A DNA stretch of 28,909 nucleotides from Butyrivibrio sp. UBA3740 (GCA_002372465.1 DFGW01000168.1:1-28909); one strand, 5' to 3'; positions 8,303 through 18,100 are shown, numbered from the stretch's first letter. Made by a program: numbers and translations. The notes: generated by a model not told the origin, from the sequence alone.

Positions 8303-8337
8303 CCGTGTACAGAATATAAAATGGGGGAGGAATAATA

Positions 8338-8637
8338 ATGATAAAAGGCTTAGGCAAAAAGTTACAGAAGTTAAGAAAGCAATTCAAACTATCCCCAAAA
8401 GACGTAGCAAATGTATTAAATGTTTCACCTTCTATTATCTCCGGATATGAGACAGGTGAGAGAAATCCAAGTCTTGAAAACCTTCTTGCTCTTTCTTATT
8501 TGTATAGATGTTCAACCGATTACTTATTGGGAAAAGAAAAAGAGACCTTTATAGACACGGTTGACGCCAGCAACCTGTCACCACTTCAGGCTCAGCGTCT
8601 GTCAGAATTCCTTGATAGCTTATCACATAACGACTAA
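8338..8637 (+). CDS. XRE-family helix-turn-helix regulator
   Basis: A 99-residue cytoplasmic DNA-binding protein. Residues about 5-62 form a standard HTH_3/Cro-C1 domain: KKLQKLRKQFKLSPKDVANV, then LNVSPSIISGYETGERNPSL and the helix ending TDYLLGK. The rest, 67-99, is a short helical tail (LSPLQAQRLSEFLDSL) that could help dimerisation. The ATG follows a very strong GGGGGAGG with 7 bases between. It is the only clear plus-strand gene in the window, and it diverges from the giant gene across a 389-bp control region with operator-like dyads. Self-control and control of the giant gene are inferred. Small solo regulators of this type are also found in mobile elements, but no other mobile gene lies next to it. 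The alternative frame 8238-8450 is a shadow. Confidence 0.9.
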   Translation: MIKGLGKKLQKLRKQFKLSPKDVANVLNVSPSIISGYETGERNPSLENLLALSYLYRCSTDYLLGKEKETFIDTVDASNLSPLQAQRLSEFLDSLSHND

Positions 8638-8850
8638 AAATGTTTTAGAATCTGCCATTCAATCTTGATTCTTGCTAACTTTCTCACAGTTTTTCACTAT
8701 AGTCTTTTTCTGGATGTGTCGGAAATTTCCCCACATCTTTATTTTTTATACATTTATATGCCCCGAAAGTCCATTGATAGATATCAGGGATATGGTTAAA
8801 CTGCTCAAAAGCGGATATGAATTAGGATACAATTGACTTTGTCTACACTC

Positions 8851-8876
8851 TAAAGGCCCCACCAAAAGGTGGGGCC
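8851..8876 (-). terminator. Terminator of the metalloprotease gene
   Basis: GGCCCCACC (8855-8863) and GGTGGGGCC (8868-8876) form a very stable 9-bp stem with an AAAA loop, 21 bases past the stop of the protease gene. On the minus strand it is followed only by UUUA, so the U-run is weak. Read the other way, it could also help to end the XRE transcript. Confidence 0.6.
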
Positions 8877-8897
8877 CGAAATATCGCTAATTCCTTA

Positions 8898-11645
8898 TTA
8901 ATTGTCAGAGTTATCACCAGAGTCTTCTACAGTCTGTTGCTCATCGCCGGAATTGTCAGCGGAATCATCGCCCGCATCATCACCTGATTCTTCTAAATTC
9001 TGCTGGTCACTTTCGGAGTCATCAGGTGGCAGAGCCTCTACTTCCGGTACAGGCTCAGGCTCAGTTGTTTCTACAACTTCAGGGGTTTCAACCACCTCAG
9101 TAGTCTCGACTACTTCAGGGATTTCAACTGCTTCAGGAGCTTCAGCAGGAACAGAAGGTTCCTCTGCAGCTACAGTAGAGGGTTCCTCAGTGGATGGGAT
9201 AGAAGGTTCCTGTGCAGCTGCAGTAGAAGCTTCCTCAGCAACAGGCGCCTGAGATGCGTCAGGTGTTACAGCTGCCTCTTCCTCAGTCTCAGGAACTGCC
9301 TGGGTTTCAGGCTTGTCTTCATCCGCCTCAGCTATCATCTCCGCGTCCGCATCAGCATCATTTTCCGGAACTGAAGACTTCGCAGTTTCATCTGCTCCTG
9401 CCTGTGCAGCGTCCGATTCTGCAGCCTCTTCCGCTACTACTTCTGCTTCCTCAGCTTCCTCAGCTTCCTCTTCCACTACATTCTCTTTCGCTACAGCCTC
9501 TCCATCCTTCGTACCTTCTTTGGCAGCAATTGCCATGTCATCCTGCATGCTGGTAGTCTGGGATTCTCCTTCACCGTTAACTATGATACCAGTGGTCTTG
9601 ACTCCTGCAGAGGAATTGGCCTTGGTCACATCTGCCATGGATTCCACAAAATCATTGGAAGTAACGATAACGAAGGATTTCTGTTTTCCCATGTCAGGCA
9701 TGTGGTCCCTATCCTTGATCGGTGACGCATCCTTAGTATCAAAAGGAAGAAGAATAGATCCGTTTGCAATAAAGTTCTCCCCTGTTTCCTCAGTAATCTG
9801 CACAGATACTTCGTTCAGGTAGTTCAGGAAATCCACGCAAAATTCAATGGATCCATCATCTCTTGTGTTATCAGCGGACGTAATAATAAACTTCTTTTCA
9901 AAGTCAGCAACACTTTCATATTTTCCATAGGAAATGGTGCTTACTATATCATCCATTGTAGTTCCTACATGAAGTGAATTAAGGATGATATCAAGTCCCT
10001 CAAGGAAGCCCTCATTGTTATAGCTTCTATTTCCCGATTGATCAACTATCTTAGTCTGGCTGTGTGTCACTTCAGGATGCTCTTGTGCATCTTTTGCTGT
10101 CATATACTTAATGGCAAGATCTGACAGATACAAGGATGCCAGGTAGCCATTGATGTAGTCTCTTCTCTCATTATTCTCCCTGTCTGCATCAGTTACAGGT
10201 TTAAAATCTATCCTGGGATTCTCATCTTCATGAATTGTAGTGTAGTAATCGATCAGAGTCTGCTCGGTATATGCTCCAGAAGAAGTGCCGCCACGAATCT
10301 CATTGATGACACCTTTTCTAAACTCATAAATGTTTTCTACGCAGGACGCAGTACCTTCAACAAACCAGTTGGGGAATTTGTTCTCATCCTCACTGTACTC
10401 AGACCCCTCTGGCACCAGTCCCGCCATTCCGGTCCTGTTAAAGTCATCCATAAATGCATGCATCATCTCATGAACCATGGTGTTGTTCAGAGTATCCATG
10501 TCATACTGTGAAATCTCATACTTCTGTGTTTCTTCGTTGTACTTATAAATACTATCGGTATCCACGCCTATATAGTAGGAGTAAAAAGAATCATCACCAC
10601 TTTCCACATATCCTCCATCCACGAAGGCAAGGGCATCAATATCCTTCTTCGGATCATCGGTTGCTGTATGAGAATATACATAAAGACCGATCTGGCTGCC
10701 CAGTTCAGCAGGATTGCTGTTTGCTGCAGCTGAATATGAAGGAAAGCCGGAGGTCAGTGTAAAAACTGCCTGAGGCTCGATCACATATATCAAAAGATCC
10801 AGAAGAGACTTAAGGTTCTCATTCCCTAGCTTATCAATAACCTTAGGAGTACAGTGGATCTTTACAAGCTTTGCAAGAACATCCTCGGGCGCCGGGCTTA
10901 CCCCCGGATCATCAGCTTCATCCTGGTATTCTTCCTGCTCCTTTTGCTCCTCATCCGAGCCTGCTGCCTGTAAAGCCTCCTCTTTTTCCGAATATGACGC
11001 ATAATCATAAGCCTGGGTATTGGCGACACCACTAAGGAACTGAGCTACAGTGCCTGACCCCACAAGCATTGAAACCGCTGCGCCATCCTGCGCTCCTTCT
11101 GCCAATGCTTCTGCAAGCTTAACAGAAGTAATAAAGGTAATGTTCTTTCCGGGATCCGATATCATGACAAGATCTTCAGAGCTCATGATCCCGTCAAGGT
11201 ATTCAGGAAGCCTTATCTGATAGCCTCCAATAGCCTCATCACATTCTACAGCTACAGTTCCTGGTATATAAAAAGCCAGGACAGGAGTATATTTCTTTCC
11301 CGGCAGACATATCAAAGATATCTGCCCCTCTTCGTCCACCCACACAACGGGTATATCCCAAAAGTACCCCTGATCAGTCATCACAGTGGCTCTCTGATCA
11401 AACAGCTCCCCGATCTTTGGCTGCTCAAGATTGATTATCCTAAGGCCTGAAACGCTCTTAAGCTCAGATGGCAACATTGTTCTTACCATTGCCGAAGAAG
11501 CTGAAGCTACTGAAGCCGCCGTAGCCCCTGTAGTCTTAACCGTGATCACCGGCGCAGCTGCCTTTACCGGAACAGTAAATAAACTGGTGGTTGCAAGAAC
11601 CGCTGCCAGTGTAATGCTAAACTTTCTTAAAACAGATGATTTCAT
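8898..11645 (-). CDS. Secreted zinc metalloprotease with acidic C-terminal tail
   Basis: A 915-residue exported protein. The start is the ATG at 11645, 5 bases after GGAGG; the frame also opens at a TTG at 11657, but that codon overlaps the GGAGG itself. Residues 1-29 or so are a signal peptide (KSSVLRK, hydrophobic core, PVKA). The zinc site is HEMMH at 392-396 with a likely third ligand in WFVEGTAS (Glu about 430), the gluzincin arrangement. A Glu-rich insert sits near 220-255. From about 710 to the end the chain is low-complexity and acidic, with EEAEEAEEAE and repeats such as PEVVETTEVVETPEVVETTE. No LPxTG motif or membrane helix is seen. The substrate is unknown; the neighbouring giant protein is a possible but unproven target. 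It appears to be a single-gene transcript between two terminators. Confidence 0.85.
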   Translation of the reverse strand: MKSSVLRKFSITLAAVLATTSLFTVPVKAAAPVITVKTTGATAASVASASSAMVRTMLPSELKSVSGLRIINLEQPKIGELFDQRATVMTDQGYFWDIPVVWVDEEGQISLICLPGKKYTPVLAFYIPGTVAVECDEAIGGYQIRLPEYLDGIMSSEDLVMISDPGKNITFITSVKLAEALAEGAQDGAAVSMLVGSGTVAQFLSGVANTQAYDYASYSEKEEALQAAGSDEEQKEQEEYQDEADDPGVSPAPEDVLAKLVKIHCTPKVIDKLGNENLKSLLDLLIYVIEPQAVFTLTSGFPSYSAAANSNPAELGSQIGLYVYSHTATDDPKKDIDALAFVDGGYVESGDDSFYSYYIGVDTDSIYKYNEETQKYEISQYDMDTLNNTMVHEMMHAFMDDFNRTGMAGLVPEGSEYSEDENKFPNWFVEGTASCVENIYEFRKGVINEIRGGTSSGAYTEQTLIDYYTTIHEDENPRIDFKPVTDADRENNERRDYINGYLASLYLSDLAIKYMTAKDAQEHPEVTHSQTKIVDQSGNRSYNNEGFLEGLDIILNSLHVGTTMDDIVSTISYGKYESVADFEKKFIITSADNTRDDGSIEFCVDFLNYLNEVSVQITEETGENFIANGSILLPFDTKDASPIKDRDHMPDMGKQKSFVIVTSNDFVESMADVTKANSSAGVKTTGIIVNGEGESQTTSMQDDMAIAAKEGTKDGEAVAKENVVEEEAEEAEEAEVVAEEAAESDAAQAGADETAKSSVPENDADADAEMIAEADEDKPETQAVPETEEEAAVTPDASQAPVAEEASTAAAQEPSIPSTEEPSTVAAEEPSVPAEAPEAVEIPEVVETTEVVETPEVVETTEPEPVPEVEALPPDDSESDQQNLEESGDDAGDDSADNSGDEQQTVEDSGDNSDN

Positions 11646-11680
11646 ATTTTCCTCCAATTATTTATTTTCAAACCATTATG

Positions 11681-11710
11681 TATATACGAATTCATATCAT
11701 ATTTCGGCAA
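11681..11710 (-). promoter_or_regulatory. Candidate promoter of the metalloprotease gene
   Basis: On the minus strand TTGCCG (11710-11705) and TATATA (11686-11681) are separated by 18 bases. A TATAAT at 11730-11725 in the same gap has the better -10 but no good -35. Either would place the start between the upstream terminator and the protease gene. Confidence 0.3.
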
Positions 11711-11753
11711 ATATATTTGATATAATTATAGTCGTACCGAATCTTTGGGGAGG

Positions 11754-11783
11754 AAAAAAAACGGAGCGCTGAAAAGCGCCCCG
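11754..11783 (-). terminator. Terminator of the four-gene operon
   Basis: On the minus strand GGGGCGCT, a UUUC loop and AGCGCUCC form an 8-9-bp stem with one G-U pair (11762-11783), followed by a long run of U (complement of 11754-11761). It lies about 20 bases past the stop of the last operon gene and is a textbook Rho-independent terminator. Confidence 0.85.
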
Positions 11784-11803
11784 GCTGTCCTAAACCATTT
11801 CAA

Positions 11804-12982
11804 TCAGTCCTCGTACCTTGAGACCATATCCAGTATCTCCTGAGTATAGGCCGGATACTGTCTGGCCATATCCTCAATCTCCGTCTTGGCATTTCCTGCC
11901 ACTATATCCCTGTTGTACTCCATACGCTTTCTAAGGGACTGTCTGCGCACGTTCAGGGAATGCCTTATCTCTACTTCCTCGTTGTGATCAAGAAGTGCAT
12001 CCACCTGATGAACCCAGATATCAGGATCCTTGACACGGTAATGCCTTAGCATATATACCAGGTCCTTCTGGTTCTCGTCAAGGAGCTTTCTGGCGTCCTC
12101 TACCTTGGCTCTTTCCTTCCTCTCCTTGAGATATCTGTCGTACATATCCGTCAGTTCCCTTGAGGAGTTGATCCCGTACTTAAGGCACAGATAATCGATT
12201 AGGTTGGTGTTGTTGACATATCTTATCTTAACCTGGTTCTGAAGCATGATAAGCCTTGAGATAGACTTGTTCACTATCTTCAGATCCGATGCAGCATTGG
12301 TCATCTGAATATACAAAAAGGTAATGGCCACAGCCGCCAGAAGTATCGTCACCATAAAGCCGTAGACCACGTTGAGCCCAAGGCCCCACTGAAGAAACAT
12401 CAGGAAAAAGATGATAAGCACCAGTGAAACTCCAATGGCAATGATAAGCCTTCGTGAATTCTCAATGGCTGTGAGGATGTCATCCTCCTGGAAGAGATAG
12501 GCCTCGTGCTCACTATCAAGGCGCTTAAGATCATTCCTGATCTTCTTTTGGTACTCCTCGGCCTCTGCAAGCTTTTCCGCGCCCTTCTTGGCATCTGACT
12601 GAAGCCTTTCCATGTGCTCAAACTCCGCATCAGTCATCCTGCTCTTTCGCCTGTTGAACTTTTCCTGCTGCTCCTGGGAATCCAGTATCTTCTGGGCGCA
12701 CTCGTTGATCTCTGCCCTCTGCTCCGGTGGCAGTGCATCGATCTCCTCCATGTCGCGAAGATGACTGGTGACATCGTTGTACTCATCCTCCAGCGCATTA
12801 AGGGCATCAGAAGCTTCCTGCATCTGGGCAAGGCAGCTGTTTATGTACTCCCTCCTCTGGACCGGATCATCCATGTCCACATCCTTCCTGGTGTAGACAA
12901 TGTCGTTCCAGTTCTGGAGCTTGGTCTGCTTTTCCCAGTCCTCATCCTTTGTGGTTCTTTTCAGTACGTCAAATAACCCCAT
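11804..12982 (-). CDS. Membrane-anchored coiled-coil protein of unknown function
   Basis: A 392-residue protein I do not recognise. Residues 40-175 are highly charged helix, probably coiled coil (EASDALNALEDEYNDVTSHL and following). Two transmembrane helices lie close together, about 179-199 (IAIGVSLVLIIFFLMFL) and 205-226 (VYGFMVTILLAAVAITFLYI), joined by a very short loop. That predicts both long arms on the same, probably cytoplasmic, side, and there is no signal peptide. Residues 232-392 are again helical and charged. It is the last of four genes transcribed together, 37 bases after the 280-residue TPR-like gene, and is followed at once by a terminator. The likely role is to tether the partner proteins of the operon to the membrane, which is an inference. 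The ATG follows a GGGTGGA site. Confidence 0.8.
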   Translation of the reverse strand: MGLFDVLKRTTKDEDWEKQTKLQNWNDIVYTRKDVDMDDPVQRREYINSCLAQMQEASDALNALEDEYNDVTSHLRDMEEIDALPPEQRAEINECAQKILDSQEQQEKFNRRKSRMTDAEFEHMERLQSDAKKGAEKLAEAEEYQKKIRNDLKRLDSEHEAYLFQEDDILTAIENSRRLIIAIGVSLVLIIFFLMFLQWGLGLNVVYGFMVTILLAAVAITFLYIQMTNAASDLKIVNKSISRLIMLQNQVKIRYVNNTNLIDYLCLKYGINSSRELTDMYDRYLKERKERAKVEDARKLLDENQKDLVYMLRHYRVKDPDIWVHQVDALLDHNEEVEIRHSLNVRRQSLRKRMEYNRDIVAGNAKTEIEDMARQYPAYTQEILDMVSRYED

Positions 12983-13019
12983 TTATTCCACCCTGTATAT
13001 CTGCTTGGCAGATACCAAC

Positions 13020-13862
13020 TTATTTCACCTTATCCTTTACTATATCCCTGTAGGTACTCTTGATCTCGTCTGTGATATCACCTACCTGGTCATAGTACTC
13101 ATGCATCTTACCTTCAGCCTTATATACTGCCAGAGTCCTGAGCATCAGGTTGTCCTTGCAGGAAGCATAGAGCTCCTCCGCCTCCTTCATCCTGCTCTCC
13201 ACGTCCATGGAAGCCTCGTAGGCCTCGTCGGAATCAGCAATAAAAGAAACATACTCCTTATTGGAAAGATTCATCCTTACTGCTGAAAGGTACTGAAGAT
13301 AAGACTCCCTGCTGCCACTGTGCTCGTAAGCCTTAAGAAACATCTGTGCTGCCTTGTCAAAGAGGAAGAGCTTTGCATACATAACTCCCTCATTGTGCTC
13401 AATACGGCCCCTTAGCTTCTTGTCCATCTCAGGAGTATTGTTCAAAAGAAATTCATACTCCCTGAAGGCCATCGAATATCTCTCATTCTTCATGAGGAAG
13501 TCTGCCCTTGCCAGCTTCTTTTTGTAGACATCCATTCCGGCATTGGCACGTAATATCTCCTCAGTCCTGTCCACTTCTTTTCTGGTGTTGTAGCCAACAT
13601 AATCAAGGATAGTTCCTGCAATTGCCGCCATGGAGCATCTCTTGGCGTACATGGAGCGGAGCTCATCCGAGAGCTTTTCCAGGGAGCACTCCTTCTCGAT
13701 CCAGTCAAAGAGCTCCCTTCCAAAGGTCTCCTCGTCGATAAGGAAAGCGTTCTTGACTATGCAATAGCACAGCTCCTCGATGCAGTAAACATTCCTGCCT
13801 ATCTTCTCTATGTGATATGGTTCTTTTGCATAGCTTCCTATGCACAGAATCGGTCTGCTCAT
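13020..13862 (-). CDS. TPR-like protein of unknown function, third gene of the operon
   Basis: A 280-residue soluble protein. The N-terminal ~100 residues form a separate module rich in Cys and aromatic residues (ILCIGSYAKEPYHIEKIGRN, then VYCIEELCYCIVKNAFLIDE). Residues about 112-205 look like two or three TPR-type helix pairs: LARADFLMKNERYSMAFREY, then EHNEGVMYAKLFLFDKAAQM followed by FLKAYE, then SYLQYLSAVRM. The remainder is charged helix. It begins 6 bases after the stop of the Hsp70-like gene, so translation is probably coupled. TPR proteins commonly bind Hsp70-type partners, which would fit its position, but direct interaction is inferred. I cannot name the family. Confidence 0.75.
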   Translation of the reverse strand: MSRPILCIGSYAKEPYHIEKIGRNVYCIEELCYCIVKNAFLIDEETFGRELFDWIEKECSLEKLSDELRSMYAKRCSMAAIAGTILDYVGYNTRKEVDRTEEILRANAGMDVYKKKLARADFLMKNERYSMAFREYEFLLNNTPEMDKKLRGRIEHNEGVMYAKLFLFDKAAQMFLKAYEHSGSRESYLQYLSAVRMNLSNKEYVSFIADSDEAYEASMDVESRMKEAEELYASCKDNLMLRTLAVYKAEGKMHEYYDQVGDITDEIKSTYRDIVKDKVK

Positions 13863-13868
13863 TATCCC

Positions 13869-15170
13869 TTATACCTCTATGGTCTGTTCCCACACCTTGC
13901 CGGTTGCAGGGAACAGCTCACCAAAGCCAAGGTCTGTCACCTTGACATTTACTTCATTAACACTTCCCATATCCATGCTGATGCGAAGTCTTGTAGTTCC
14001 GTTTGGCCTCTTCTCAAGGCCGTCCAGATAAAGCTGCACGATCCTTGGCATCTTCCCTGTAAGGGGAGTCACTTCTATATTCAGAATCCCACTTGGGTCC
14101 ATGATGATATCAAGGCTGGTCTCCGCCTCGTACCAGTTAACTCCTGCATCCAAAAGTGCCACGTACACTTCAGTACCGCACTTTAAAAGCTTCATGCCAA
14201 GATTGGACTTAAGCTTGTCCTCCCCAAGGAACACAAACCTTCCCGTATTGGAGCTCTCTTTTATCCTCTCCCTAGCCGCTATGCTGGCGCCTTTGCTAAA
14301 GAGGTTATTGCCCTGGAACACTCGCCTTGTCCTGCAAAGATACTCCAAAGACCTCTTGGTCCACTTCTCGTGGAATCCGTCTCCCAAAAGAAATATGGTA
14401 GAGATCACCTTCTCGCCGCAGACCTTCTGCATGATGGTCAAAAACTCATCGTCCAGCTTGTCGCAGGTCCTATGGAAAAGAGCTGCATCCTTAGGAAAGC
14501 CCTCCTGCCCGATATAAAGGTCATCGTAGTCCTTGACATCTATGGTAGCCACCACAGGCCTTGTATTGTAGTTAAGGCTCATCTCATATATGTAGAGATT
14601 CTCCAGATCATAGTCACAGGCAATGACGGAGTGATGGGTTATGTCATCAGGCTGATAGAGCATGTAATTGTAGAAGCTCTCCTCATGACTCTGGTAAAAG
14701 ATGTTTGAAGTCTTCAGCTCCAGCGCCGTAGTAACGGCGTTCAGCACCTGCACCATCCTGTGGTCCAGGCTCCTTGTGGTGAACATGATGGAATCCACGT
14801 TGTCCAATGACAGCTCCATGGAGAGGAGGGATAAGCTTCTTTTAACAAAGAGGGTCAAAAGAGCTATGGGGTCATACTCAGTATTCCCCACCATTACAGG
14901 CATTCCTTCCTTGGCTGACGCCAGAAGGTTCTCCACAGGGATTCCGTCTCCGTCCTCGATGTGGCGAACTGCCTCTTTCCCGTAAAACCACTGGTTCACA
15001 TCTCTGCGCTTACACAGCACCGTGGGAATATTATAAAGTTCTGAGCCTGCCAGTACTGAAAGAGTCTCGGGCATATCTGCATCGGAAGCCAGATAGCTTA
15101 TCTGGGAAACCTTCTCCCCCAGATCGTACCCCAGCACAAAGCGCTTTGTGTCAGAATTACCAAAAAGCAT
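13869..15170 (-). CDS. Hsp70/actin-like fold protein (DUF5716-like)
   Basis: A 433-residue soluble protein with the order of motifs of an Hsp70-type ATPase. GYDLG at 14-18 matches phosphate loop 1. A segment near 63-90 (YGKEAVRH, NLLASAKEG) resembles the early Hsp70 lobe. SIMFTTRSLDHRMVQVLNAV at 127-146 resembles the helix-crossing region. LLGDGF at 261-266 and FSKGASIAA at 291-299 match the adenosine motif. Residues 352-373 contain DPSGILNIEVTPLTGK, very like the substrate-binding beta domain of DnaK. The second phosphate loop (ACDYDLENL, 184-192) lacks the usual D-x-G-G, so ATP hydrolysis may be weak or lost. It resembles the Lachnospiraceae family DUF5716, recalled from memory. It starts 5 bases after the 1196-residue gene, second in the operon. 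Its biological role is unknown. Confidence 0.75.
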   Translation of the reverse strand: MLFGNSDTKRFVLGYDLGEKVSQISYLASDADMPETLSVLAGSELYNIPTVLCKRRDVNQWFYGKEAVRHIEDGDGIPVENLLASAKEGMPVMVGNTEYDPIALLTLFVKRSLSLLSMELSLDNVDSIMFTTRSLDHRMVQVLNAVTTALELKTSNIFYQSHEESFYNYMLYQPDDITHHSVIACDYDLENLYIYEMSLNYNTRPVVATIDVKDYDDLYIGQEGFPKDAALFHRTCDKLDDEFLTIMQKVCGEKVISTIFLLGDGFHEKWTKRSLEYLCRTRRVFQGNNLFSKGASIAARERIKESSNTGRFVFLGEDKLKSNLGMKLLKCGTEVYVALLDAGVNWYEAETSLDIIMDPSGILNIEVTPLTGKMPRIVQLYLDGLEKRPNGTTRLRISMDMGSVNEVNVKVTDLGFGELFPATGKVWEQTIEV

Positions 15171-15175
15171 TTTCT

Positions 15176-18100
15176 TTATCCTTCATAGTTGTTCTCATCT
15201 TCGATGGGTGTAAAGAGCTTATCGCAGATGAATTTCTTTTTATAATACTCGGCAAGGAGTGAGTCCACGGTGTCGTAGTCCTGGAGGGTCTCACCGATCA
15301 TGATGTCGTTGATAAGGCTGTATCTTCCGGACAGGTGCTCCTTAATGATGTCGCTCTTCTGGATGGTTCCGCTCTCTGTAAGAACTCCCTCATCCTGCCC
15401 CTCTTCGGTGATGTAGTACTGCATCTGCTCCCCAAAGAACATGATGAAGTCCGTGACAAAAATACCGTCGTACATCTCCTTCATCTCCACGGTCCTGTAC
15501 TCATTGCTGGCATCGTTGTCCAGTCGGAAGTGGACCTGACAGTGGGTTCCGGGGGTAGTCCTGTACTCCAGCATGGTCTTGTCAATGAACTGAACCATGT
15601 CGGGCATAAGCCTCTCATACTCCGCATAGAAGGGGAAGTACACGTCCTTTGCCATAAGGCTCTTAAGGAAATATACTGCAACATCCTCATTGACCTCTTC
15701 GTCCTTGCCCTTGTCAGTAGCATAGTAGCGAAGATAAGCCAGCTTGCATACCTCCTGCATGGGTAGGTTCTCCAAGGTGAGCTTTTCTATTCTCTCAAAG
15801 ATATATCTGTCGGTGACAGCCCCGTGAACAAAGCTGTCATAGGCACTCTGGGAAAGGAAGGCCAGCTCAATATCCGTATTGGCTCCGTTATGCACGTAGC
15901 TCTTGTATATCTCGATCTTCTCGCCGATGTAGGCTCCGCTGTAGAGCATCTGCACCAGCATTCGCTCGCAGAGCACATAAGTATCAAGCCCAAAGGACTC
16001 AGCTGCCTTCCAGATGTCCCTCATCTCCTTAAGGGTTCCCTTGTAGCTGTTTATAAGGAATACCAGGAGCTGTTCGTCATACTTGCCGTTTCTGAAGGCG
16101 TAGTGGGCGATCTCAAGCTCTTTTTCCAAGGGCTCAAGGCCTCCCCTGTCCAGAAGGCGCACACAGAGGCGAAGGATCACTTTGGCATCGATTCCATAGG
16201 TTCCATAGGCCTTGACCCATTCAAGAGCCTTGTCATAAAGCCCTGACATGACCATAAGCTCTAGCATCTCGCCACGCTCTGCTCCGGAAAGCTCCATCGG
16301 GTCAATATTCACCAGGTATTCTGTGAGCTGTCTTGTAAAGTCGTTGTCGTAATAGAACCTTACCAGGTTGTTCCTGATATCGTTCCTGTACTGGGTCCTT
16401 ACCAGCTCTGAGCTTGCAAGATCACGGTATCTGCCCACATTGTCCATATCGATGGTGTAAGCATTCTTGCCAAGATCGCACAAAAACAGATCCAGATTCT
16501 CTTTTCCCTTCTGGATATAAGGTATCGCATAGCCGGCAAGCTTCCCCGGCAGCATAAGCTTTGTATTGGTATAGGGTACGCTGGCTGCATACCTGTTGTC
16601 ATCATGGTCCGCCAAAAGAACTGCGTAATCACTTCCGTAGAGGGGCACGTAGGCAAGTCCGTCCACCACGGGATAGCGCATCTCCTGCTGGCACTTGTCG
16701 TACACCACGCAGACTTTGCTGATCCTGTCATCCTCCACCCTTATCTCTGAGGTGTAAAGAACTGACAAAACCTTAGAGGCATTGGCCGCGTCAACCATCT
16801 GCCTTGTGAGCAGGTTCTTGTACAGATATCCAAGGTCCTTGCTGATCCTGCCCTTATCAAGCTGCGCCATCAGATACTTCTCCATCTGGGGCACGTAGGA
16901 CTCGTAAAGTTCCGGATACTCCTCCTTGTGCTCGTGGACATATCTGTAGAGTATGGCGTTCTTGTCGTACTCAAGGTCACTTTGGTAGGAGAAGTACATA
17001 AGAACCATCTTGCTGATCTCGCAGGGTAAAAGACCGTCCGCGTCAGTGTAGATGGACATCATGTAATACTCATACAGCCTTGTGATGCGAAGTCCCTTCT
17101 CCACGCCCTTTTCATACCAGGAGAAGGCAAAGGGCGCTGTTATGCCTCCCTTTATCAAAAGAGCTACTATAGCCTCCAGCACTTCATCCGTGGCTTTTAT
17201 CTCATAGCAGGCCTTTAAGATCCTGTAGAGTCTCTTGTCGAAATTCCTTACCCTTATGGACAGATACACGATCTGGTCGATAAGGTTAAGGCTTATGATA
17301 CCTCTTTTGGCTCCGTACTCAAGTACAAAGAGCTCGTACTCCTCAAGCCTTGTGAGGATTGAGGGCGATTCATTTAAAAGATTCATGGCCTCAAGGTAAA
17401 GTATCGGACTTCTGCAGCCAAAGGAGAACTGCTCCTCCAGCATCATCCACTTTCTGGGGCTTGACGTGGTAAACTCCTCAGAGACGTACTGAAGGAGCCA
17501 GGCGATACGCCAGTTATCGGGGTTACGCCTGAAAATGCCTTCCAGTCTCTCGGAGATATCGTTGATATAAGCATCTTCTCTGCTGCAGAGGGTGGACAGA
17601 TACAGATAATAACTGTAAAGTGTATCTCCCGGTGCCTCTTCCACCTCACGGGCAGCCTGATCCAGGATCCACTTGCCCTCGTTGGTCCTTCCGGCGGTAA
17701 TGTAGTAATGTGCCGTGTAGAGCCTTGTCTGGAGGTCCTTGTCATCTATGGCATTCATCTTGGCGATGATCTTGCCTGTCTCTGAAAGCCAGGCCCTGGA
17801 GGTGATCTTCTTACAGCTGAAGTTCTCGTATACCTTAACCAGCTCCACCACCAGCTTTTTCATCTCCTGGTAATCGGCCGTAATATGTCTCTCCTCCAAA
17901 AGAACGGTGACGGTAACAGGGAATACCACCTTCACAAAGTTATTGCTAAATGTTATCCTGCCAAAGTTGTTGCCCTCATGAAGGCGCTCAGTCTTAAGGC
18001 GCAGCTTGATCCTGGCTGTGGATCCATTGAAATCCTCCTCGCCAAGCTCATACCTGTCCAGCGCAATGAAATCCCCGTCAACTTCGGCCTTTAACCTGGT

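Larger units (their letters stand above)
7949..8337. other. 389-bp divergent control region between the giant gene and the XRE gene
   Basis: No gene is seen. The part nearest the giant gene holds two hairpins (7971-7998 and 8012-8038) and a 12-bp palindrome (8070-8081). The middle (about 8090-8160) is extremely AT-rich. The part nearest the XRE gene holds a 19-bp dyad (8260-8278) overlapping its predicted promoter. A TTGACA at 8154-8159 with TATTCT at 8179-8184 (19-base spacing) is a second, weaker plus-strand promoter candidate. No convincing promoter for the giant gene stands out; TTGCGC-17-GATATT overlapping the 8070-8081 palindrome is the best weak match. Confidence 0.55.

Noticed and set aside
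8714..8836. A 40-codon plus-strand frame, MCRKFPHIF to KSGYELGYN, with a plausible protein-like end.
   Set aside because: No ribosome binding site, no recognisable family and a short length. It could be the remnant of an old gene, but nothing supports that.
8902..9822. Ser-rich and Pro/Leu-rich plus-strand frames opposite the protease tail.
   Set aside because: They mirror the Glu-rich repetitive coding sequence of the minus strand and have no start signals of their own.
11646..11657. Upstream TTG start for the metalloprotease, adding four residues.
   Set aside because: The TTG overlaps the GGAGG that serves the ATG at 11645, and the signal peptide begins naturally at that ATG.
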